Shown here in pieces: positions 59,856-64,000 of a stretch of DNA of 64,000 nucleotides. The notes below the pieces were generated by a model. It made no database searches. It saw only the letters and a program-made list of their open reading frames with translations, and was not told the DNA's origin. Source of the stretch: Enterococcus_K sp051713825 (GTDB lineage: Bacteria; Bacillota; Bacilli; Lactobacillales; Enterococcaceae). The stretch spans positions 2,418,001 through 2,482,000 of the forward strand of contig NZ_JBIOQR010000001.1 in the NCBI RefSeq assembly GCF_051713825.1, read 5' to 3'. Each line of letters starts with the position of its first letter. Within the stretch, counting starts at the first letter, position 1. The translations under genes were made by a program, and so were the position numbers.

Positions 59856-60296
59856 CTATTGGTGATGGTTACAGTTGCATTGGCCTGGAATACAATTACA
59901 GGCAATGTCTGAGACGGGTTCTTTTTTCTCTAGTTCAGCCATAATTAATTGAAGATCTTCTTTTGTTAGCGTAGCTTCAGCGACTAAATCGGCAATCGTT
60001 TGACCGACCTTTTTGGCACAGATATGTGAAAATAAATTTTCTGTAGCGCTACGTACTGTGGACTCTTCTGACACTAGCGGATGGTAAATAAATTTTTTCC
60101 CAGATTGTTCCGTCCAGACAATTTCTTTTTTGACTAAGCGTCCAAGCAATGTTTTGATAGTTGCTGGTTTCCAATCCATTGACTCAGATAAAATACCACT
60201 AATCTCTTGGGCCGTTGCCGCATCTAAGGTCCAGATGACACGCATGACCTCCCATTCAGAATCACTGATTTTTATTGGCTCAAGTACTGTATTCAT
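59856..60296 (-). CDS. copY: Copper-responsive repressor CopY
   Basis: ATG at 60296 follows GAGGTGAACCTT; the upstream GTG at 60305 is within the ribosome site. The 146-residue protein has the BlaI/MecI/CopY winged helix (ISDSEWEVMRVIWTLDAATA, PATIKTLLGRLVKKEIVWTE) and ends with CNCIPGQCNC, the CxCx4CxC motif that binds Zn in the repressing form and Cu(I) in the released form. It is the first gene of the operon and two cop boxes lie upstream. Confidence 0.95.
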   Translation of the reverse strand: MNTVLEPIKISDSEWEVMRVIWTLDAATAQEISGILSESMDWKPATIKTLLGRLVKKEIVWTEQSGKKFIYHPLVSEESTVRSATENLFSHICAKKVGQTIADLVAEATLTKEDLQLIMAELEKKEPVSDIACNCIPGQCNCNHHQ

Positions 60297-60317
60297 AAGG
60301 TTCACCTCTTTTCCGTT

Positions 60318-60373
60318 TACAAATGTAATCTTTGATTCTTTTTAAGTTTACAACTGTAAACGGTAAAGGTCAA
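60318..60373 (-). promoter_or_regulatory. cop promoter with two CopY operator boxes
   Basis: Two palindromes of the cop-box form TACAnnTGTA lie at 60318-60327 (TACAAATGTA) and 60349-60358 (TACAACTGTA), starts 31 bp apart. The promoter TTGACC (60368-60373) and TAAACT (60345-60350) has a 17-bp spacer, and the second box overlaps its -10 element, so CopY binding blocks transcription. Confidence 0.92.
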
Positions 60374-60430
60374 GAGAAATGTTTAAAAAAATTTTTTTCT
60401 TTTAAATTGTTCAACGAATCGAGCGTAAGA

Positions 60431-60763
60431 TGACCTGAGGTTGGGACAGAAGTGTTTAACTCCGAGAACCGGGTAGGTACTGTGCAACATCAACTCATAC
60501 TTCGTTGTGTTTTACAGCAATAAGAGGGAATCCACGGAAATGACAAGAAACACGAAAGCCTTTCTTTCGATGTTGATTGATTCCTACGTGGTGCTCTTCA
60601 AATTTTTGTGACCAGGTAGGTACTGTTCTACATCTATTTACTTTGTAAATAGTGTTTCACAGCACCAGGTAGGTACTGTTCTACATCTATTTACTTTGTA
60701 AATAGTGTTTCACAGCAATTTCAGCTTATTTTTCGAACCTTCAACTCTAGCATGTCCCATGCT
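60431..60763 (+). repeat. Modular intergenic repeat, copy C
   Basis: Matches copy A over most of its length, from GAGGTTGGGACAGAAGTGTT to the CTTCAACTCTAGCATGTCC module, but lacks the later modules. It holds three GGTAGGTAC units (60472, 60615, 60668). It separates the cop operon from the amino acid permease gene. Everything at 60374-60796 apart from the repeat is AT-rich and has no gene. Confidence 0.85.
60611..60716 (+). repeat. 53-bp tandem duplication inside copy C
   Basis: Two identical units start with ACCAGGTAGGTACTG at 60611 and 60664. Each contains the perfect inverted repeat CTATTTACtttGTAAATAG. Copy A has only one such unit (at 33796), so the duplication is recent. Confidence 0.85.
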
Positions 60764-60796
60764 CAGGCTCCTGAGCACCATGCCTTTTAAACGCAA

Positions 60797-60840
60797 AAAA
60801 AAACCATTTGTCACTAGCTCACTAGTAACAAATGATTTTT
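60797..60840 (-). terminator. Permease gene terminator
   Basis: ATCATTTGTTACTAGT and AGTGACAAATGG-type arms with a short loop and a run of T on the minus strand. Confidence 0.75.
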
Positions 60841-60848
60841 TAAATTTT

Positions 60849-62300
60849 TTATTTTTTAGCATCTAGTGCTTTTTGTTTATCACGACGAGCGATAGCTGGC
60901 AAGATCATGCCCAATAAAATCAGAACAATTGGTGTAACAATGTTTGAGATTAATTGGAACCACCAAGCTTTAGGACTAGCTGCGTATTCAACTTTAGGAA
61001 CCATTCCCAAAATACAAGCAACGGCTGTAAAGAAGAAACACCATGCGCCGAAGATAAAACCGACTTTTGGATTTTTAACAAATTTGTATTCAGAAGTGAA
61101 TTTTTTATAGGCCTTGTTTAACATCATATAAGCAAAGAACACCCATAGATAACGCATTGGCATAACGACTGAGTTAAGGTTAGTTAACCATTTTACCAAT
61201 TCGTTCATATCTTGAATTCCTAAGATTGGTAATAAGATGATGATACTTACCAAAATACCAGTTAACACATAGCCGTTAATTAAAGTTCCTTTTGGCGTCC
61301 GTTTTCTTAACCAGTTAGGAACAAAATCAGGATCTGCATCTGCTAAAAGAATACGTAGTGGCGCATCAATTGAAAAGGCTAGCGCTGAAATTTGACCAAC
61401 CATATTTGTTAATGCGTAGATAATCATTAACGTGTTGCCGATGCCATAATAATTTCCTAAGATTTGGAATGCTGCATATGCGCCGTTAGCCATCAAATCT
61501 TTTGGCATATTGTCACTTGCAAATAACATCCCCATTGCAACGGAACCTAAGACCGCACAGACACCAACCATAGCTGCAAGGAAAATCATCCCTTTAGGGA
61601 ATTCTTTCGCTGGATTTCTAGTTGCATTTACATAAGGAGAAATTTTTTCAGCTCCTCCGACTGCAAAGACAAGCATTGAAACGGTTGTAAAGTACGTGAA
61701 GTCAAACGTTGGAATGTATGTCTTCACTTGTGTCATATTTTGTGTAGCAAATTCTACTGTTGAGTTAATAAAAGGTGCGGTTACTGCCAATAGAATGAAC
61801 AGAATCGACATAACAAACATTGCTGTTCCTGCTAACCCACCGATAACTTTCAAGGTAGAAAGTCCTTTTGTAGATAAATATAAAAATGCTAAAAAGATAA
61901 TTAAAGAAATAACAGCCACTAACTGAACAGACATCGTGTTGACGATATCCCCATTTCCTTGAACCGCCCAACCTAGTGCAATTAAGATTGCTTGTGGTTT
62001 TTGTGCAAGGTATGGGATATGAACAACCCAATACGTCCAAGCTGCATAATAAGCTAAACGTTTGTTCATTGTTGTGTTTTCAACCCATGAGCTAACTCCC
62101 CCTGGGCTATCTTTGAAGGCCGAGCCTAGTTGTCCAACGATTAAAGCATAAGGGACAAAATAAATTGCAAGAATTAATAACCAAGATGTGACCACTGAAA
62201 TACCTTGTTGTGCATAGTTATTTACGACGTTCCCCATACCCCAAACCATGTTGAAGGCAATCAGAGCAACGGTAAACCAACGCAATTGTTTTTCGTTCAT
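60849..62300 (-). CDS. APC-family amino acid permease
   Basis: ATG at 62300 with AGGAGAAAATTG upstream. The 483-residue protein has about 12 membrane helices and APC superfamily hallmarks: FNMVWGMGNVVNNYAQQG in helix 1, GGLAGTAMFVMSILFIL, VFAVGGAEKISPYVNATRNP near 215 and NMVGQISALAFSIDAPLRIL near 305. It resembles glutamate/GABA-antiporter-type and YjeM-like amino acid transporters of lactic acid bacteria. The substrate cannot be told. It has its own terminator. Confidence 0.87.
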   Translation of the reverse strand: MNEKQLRWFTVALIAFNMVWGMGNVVNNYAQQGISVVTSWLLILAIYFVPYALIVGQLGSAFKDSPGGVSSWVENTTMNKRLAYYAAWTYWVVHIPYLAQKPQAILIALGWAVQGNGDIVNTMSVQLVAVISLIIFLAFLYLSTKGLSTLKVIGGLAGTAMFVMSILFILLAVTAPFINSTVEFATQNMTQVKTYIPTFDFTYFTTVSMLVFAVGGAEKISPYVNATRNPAKEFPKGMIFLAAMVGVCAVLGSVAMGMLFASDNMPKDLMANGAYAAFQILGNYYGIGNTLMIIYALTNMVGQISALAFSIDAPLRILLADADPDFVPNWLRKRTPKGTLINGYVLTGILVSIIILLPILGIQDMNELVKWLTNLNSVVMPMRYLWVFFAYMMLNKAYKKFTSEYKFVKNPKVGFIFGAWCFFFTAVACILGMVPKVEYAASPKAWWFQLISNIVTPIVLILLGMILPAIARRDKQKALDAKK

Positions 62301-62513
62301 CAATTTTCTCCTTTGTCTTGTGAATAGATATAATTAACTATGTAATAATAATCATTTTCCCATCAAGTAGCAATGATTGCTTATTTATAGTGTGTGTTAT
62401 TTTATTCTCTAGCCATCTTTAAGCCATTGTAATTTCATGAAATAAATAGAAAAACAAGTTGAATTCTCATTTTCATCAAATAAAAAAACAATAAATTTAA
62501 GCTAAAGAGGAAT

Positions 62514-62554
62514 AAAAAAGCTTCCCCACTCGCGAAATTACTAGAGTGAGGAAG
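62514..62554 (-). terminator. Terminator of MFS operon
   Basis: CTTCCTCACTC and GAGTGGGGAAG arms (one mismatch) with a 12-base loop, then TTTTTT on the minus strand. Confidence 0.85.
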
Positions 62555-62593
62555 TGGTGTTAATGCGTATCTAATTTTATAATTTTCAGTTAA

Positions 62594-62776
62594 TTATCCA
62601 ATAATGTTGTCATTTCTCACCGTATTTTTTAATTCTTTAAGCCCATTACTCAATGAATCTTGTTGAAGCTCAATCAAATGGGTATTCCCTTCGATTTTGC
62701 TCAATTGTGTGCTCACTTCATCAAGCTTTAACAAGGCTTGTTCTAAGACTTCAATAATCCGTGTGTCTGTCTCCAT
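62594..62776 (-). CDS. 60-residue coiled-coil protein
   Basis: A short acidic protein (METDTRIIEVLEQALLKLDE, STQLSKIEGNTHLIELQQDS) that is almost wholly a coiled coil. It starts seven bases after the MFS stop with GAGGAGTGAATGACAA upstream and ends before a shared terminator, so it is co-expressed with the transporter. Function unknown. Confidence 0.7.
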   Translation of the reverse strand: METDTRIIEVLEQALLKLDEVSTQLSKIEGNTHLIELQQDSLSNGLKELKNTVRNDNIIG

Positions 62777-62783
62777 TTGTCAT

Positions 62784-64000
62784 TCACTCCTCAATTGAAT
62801 CCATTACGATTTTTTCTTCAGCGGGTTCTTCCGCTTCTTTCGGATGATAAAAGAATTTGTAAAGTAAGGTACAGATGATTGGTAAAACACCAGCAACTAA
62901 ATAGATGCCTTGAAAAGAAAGAACATTTCTAAGTTCGCCCAAAATATAAGGTCCCACGCCTAACCCTAAATCTAAACCAATGAAATAAGTCGATAAGGCG
63001 ATGCCGACGCGATGTGGATCCTTGACTGTTTTTAAACAAACTGCTTGGCCATTTGACATAAAGGTTCCGTACCCTAACCCAATTAAAGCACCTGAACATA
63101 GGAGCATCCAGCTGCTTGTTGTGATACTTAACAAAAATAACCCTAATGTTAAGAACAAATAGCTTGGGTAAATGACATAATCTTCCCCATGGTTATCGAA
63201 AATTTTTCCTGACATTGGACGAGTTGCGGTAATAACCAACGCGTAAACAACAAAGAAAAATGAGCTAGCACTGACCAGATTGATAACTTTGGCGTATGAA
63301 GAAAGAAACGAAAGGACACTAGAATACGATAAGCCCATTAAAAAGGCCACTGACGAAATGAAAAGAACACGTTTTTCGATAAAACTATCAAAGTTCCATT
63401 TTTTCAGCATTGTTCGGTGTGCTTCTGATAAATGAATATTTTTTACTGGGAAAATGAAGCATGCGACCGTAGTCAATAAAATTGCAATAATTGAAAACAT
63501 GATAATAAAGTAAAAGTTAGTATAGTTTAATAAGATCATCCCAATAAAAGGCCCAATAGCCGCCGCTAAGCTAGTACTTAATCCATAGTAATTAATCCCT
63601 TCACCATAACGTGATTTAGGAATATAAGCTGTAACAATAGCGTTTGTAGCAGTTGAAACGGCACCATAACCAAACCCATTTAACAGACGAATGACATACA
63701 AAATAGGAATCGTTGGAATATAAAGATAAGCGATGGTTGTGATTAGATAAAATAGTGCGCCATAACGAAGGACTGCTTTACGTCCAACCAACTCAAGCGT
63801 TTTACCCATAAACAAACGAGCAAAAAGAGTCCCAATAATATATATGCCAGAAGCAAGTCCCGCTTGTCCAAGTGTTGCGTGTAATTTATCTTGTGCAATG
63901 ACCGCGATAATAACCATTAACAAATAATAGACAAGATACACAACAAAGTTAATCAAGGTGATGCTAATAAATCCTTTATTAAATAATTTTTCTTTCTTTT
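62784..64000 (-). CDS. MFS transporter, 5' end outside window
   Basis: The frame is open through the right edge; the residues before the TTG at 63956 (KEKLFNKGFISIT) read as the normal N-terminus of an MFS protein, so the start lies beyond 64000. The visible part (about 405 residues) has 12 predicted helices with the motif RLFMGKTLELVGRKAVLRYG between helices 2 and 3 and RPMSGKIFDNHGEDY in the central repeat. This is a 12-helix efflux permease of the YfcJ/staphyloferrin-export-like type. It is unlikely to be substrate-specific by sequence alone. Confidence 0.88.
   Translation of the reverse strand, partial: KKEKLFNKGFISITLINFVVYLVYYLLMVIIAVIAQDKLHATLGQAGLASGIYIIGTLFARLFMGKTLELVGRKAVLRYGALFYLITTIAYLYIPTIPILYVIRLLNGFGYGAVSTATNAIVTAYIPKSRYGEGINYYGLSTSLAAAIGPFIGMILLNYTNFYFIIMFSIIAILLTTVACFIFPVKNIHLSEAHRTMLKKWNFDSFIEKRVLFISSVAFLMGLSYSSVLSFLSSYAKVINLVSASSFFFVVYALVITATRPMSGKIFDNHGEDYVIYPSYLFLTLGLFLLSITTSSWMLLCSGALIGLGYGTFMSNGQAVCLKTVKDPHRVGIALSTYFIGLDLGLGVGPYILGELRNVLSFQGIYLVAGVLPIICTLLYKFFYHPKEAEEPAEEKIVMDSIEE

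Noticed and set aside
1..64000. tRNA, rRNA and insertion sequence genes
   Set aside because: No cloverleaf-like sequence, rRNA segment or transposase-type frame with flanking inverted repeats was recognised by eye.

Overview
The window comes from a low-GC Gram-positive chromosome of the Lactobacillales, most likely an Enterococcus (inference). The evidence is a copper operon in the order copY-copZ-copA-copB as described for Enterococcus hirae, the ylxM-ffh / rpsP-khpA / rimM-trmD-rplS translation and secretion genes, a LicT-controlled beta-glucoside operon, strong AGGAGG ribosome binding sites and AT-rich spacers. The species cannot be fixed from the sequence alone.

Positions 1 to about 29,000 are most of a siphovirus-type prophage. 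Its left end (rest of the tail fibre, holin, lysin, left attachment site) lies outside the window. Read from the right, it has a tyrosine integrase next to the 3' end of rplS, a rightward CI-like repressor and ImmA-type metallopeptidase, a divergent control region, then leftward genes: Cro-like protein, ORF6N/ORF6C antirepressor, a run of small early genes, and a replication/recombination block (clamp-like protein, Gp157, Sak4-like ATPase, DUF669 protein, an iteron-like cluster, an archaeo-eukaryotic-primase-like protein, RecD-like helicase, RuvC-like resolvase). A late-regulator candidate, two HNH nucleases, portal, MuF head protein, large terminase, scaffold, capsid, connectors, tail tube, a frameshifted tail chaperone pair, tape measure, Dit and a receptor-binding fibre follow. 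The order HNH - portal - MuF - TerL, with no recognisable small terminase, is unusual. The MuF protein has an AT-rich C-terminal extension followed one base later by a small unknown gene, which makes a phage-carried toxin/immunity pair a candidate.

Positions 29,000 to 41,700 hold rplS, trmD, rimM, rpsP, khpA, ffh and ylxM in the usual order but split by two inserts: one with an acetyltransferase, a DNA glycosylase and a lipoprotein, the other with an FMN reductase, a DHFR-like protein and a GntR-ABC-VanZ operon carrying its own palindromic operator.

Positions 41,880 to 45,460 hold a PhoP/PhoR-type two-component system facing a PstS lipoprotein gene whose upstream region has four TTTAC-like repeats at 10-11 bp spacing, a Pho box. 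Positions 45,540 to 50,030 hold licT-bglP-bglA with two RAT/terminator switches. An aminotransferase, a membrane protein, an orphan Phd-like protein and an Mga-like regulator follow. Positions 55,042 to 60,373 are the cop operon with two cop boxes, and an amino acid permease and an MFS transporter (cut by the right edge) close the window.

Three copies of a modular, hairpin-rich, non-coding repeat lie between operons at about 33.6-34.2, 52.4-52.7 and 60.4-60.8 kb. No tRNA, rRNA, CRISPR array or complete insertion sequence was recognised.
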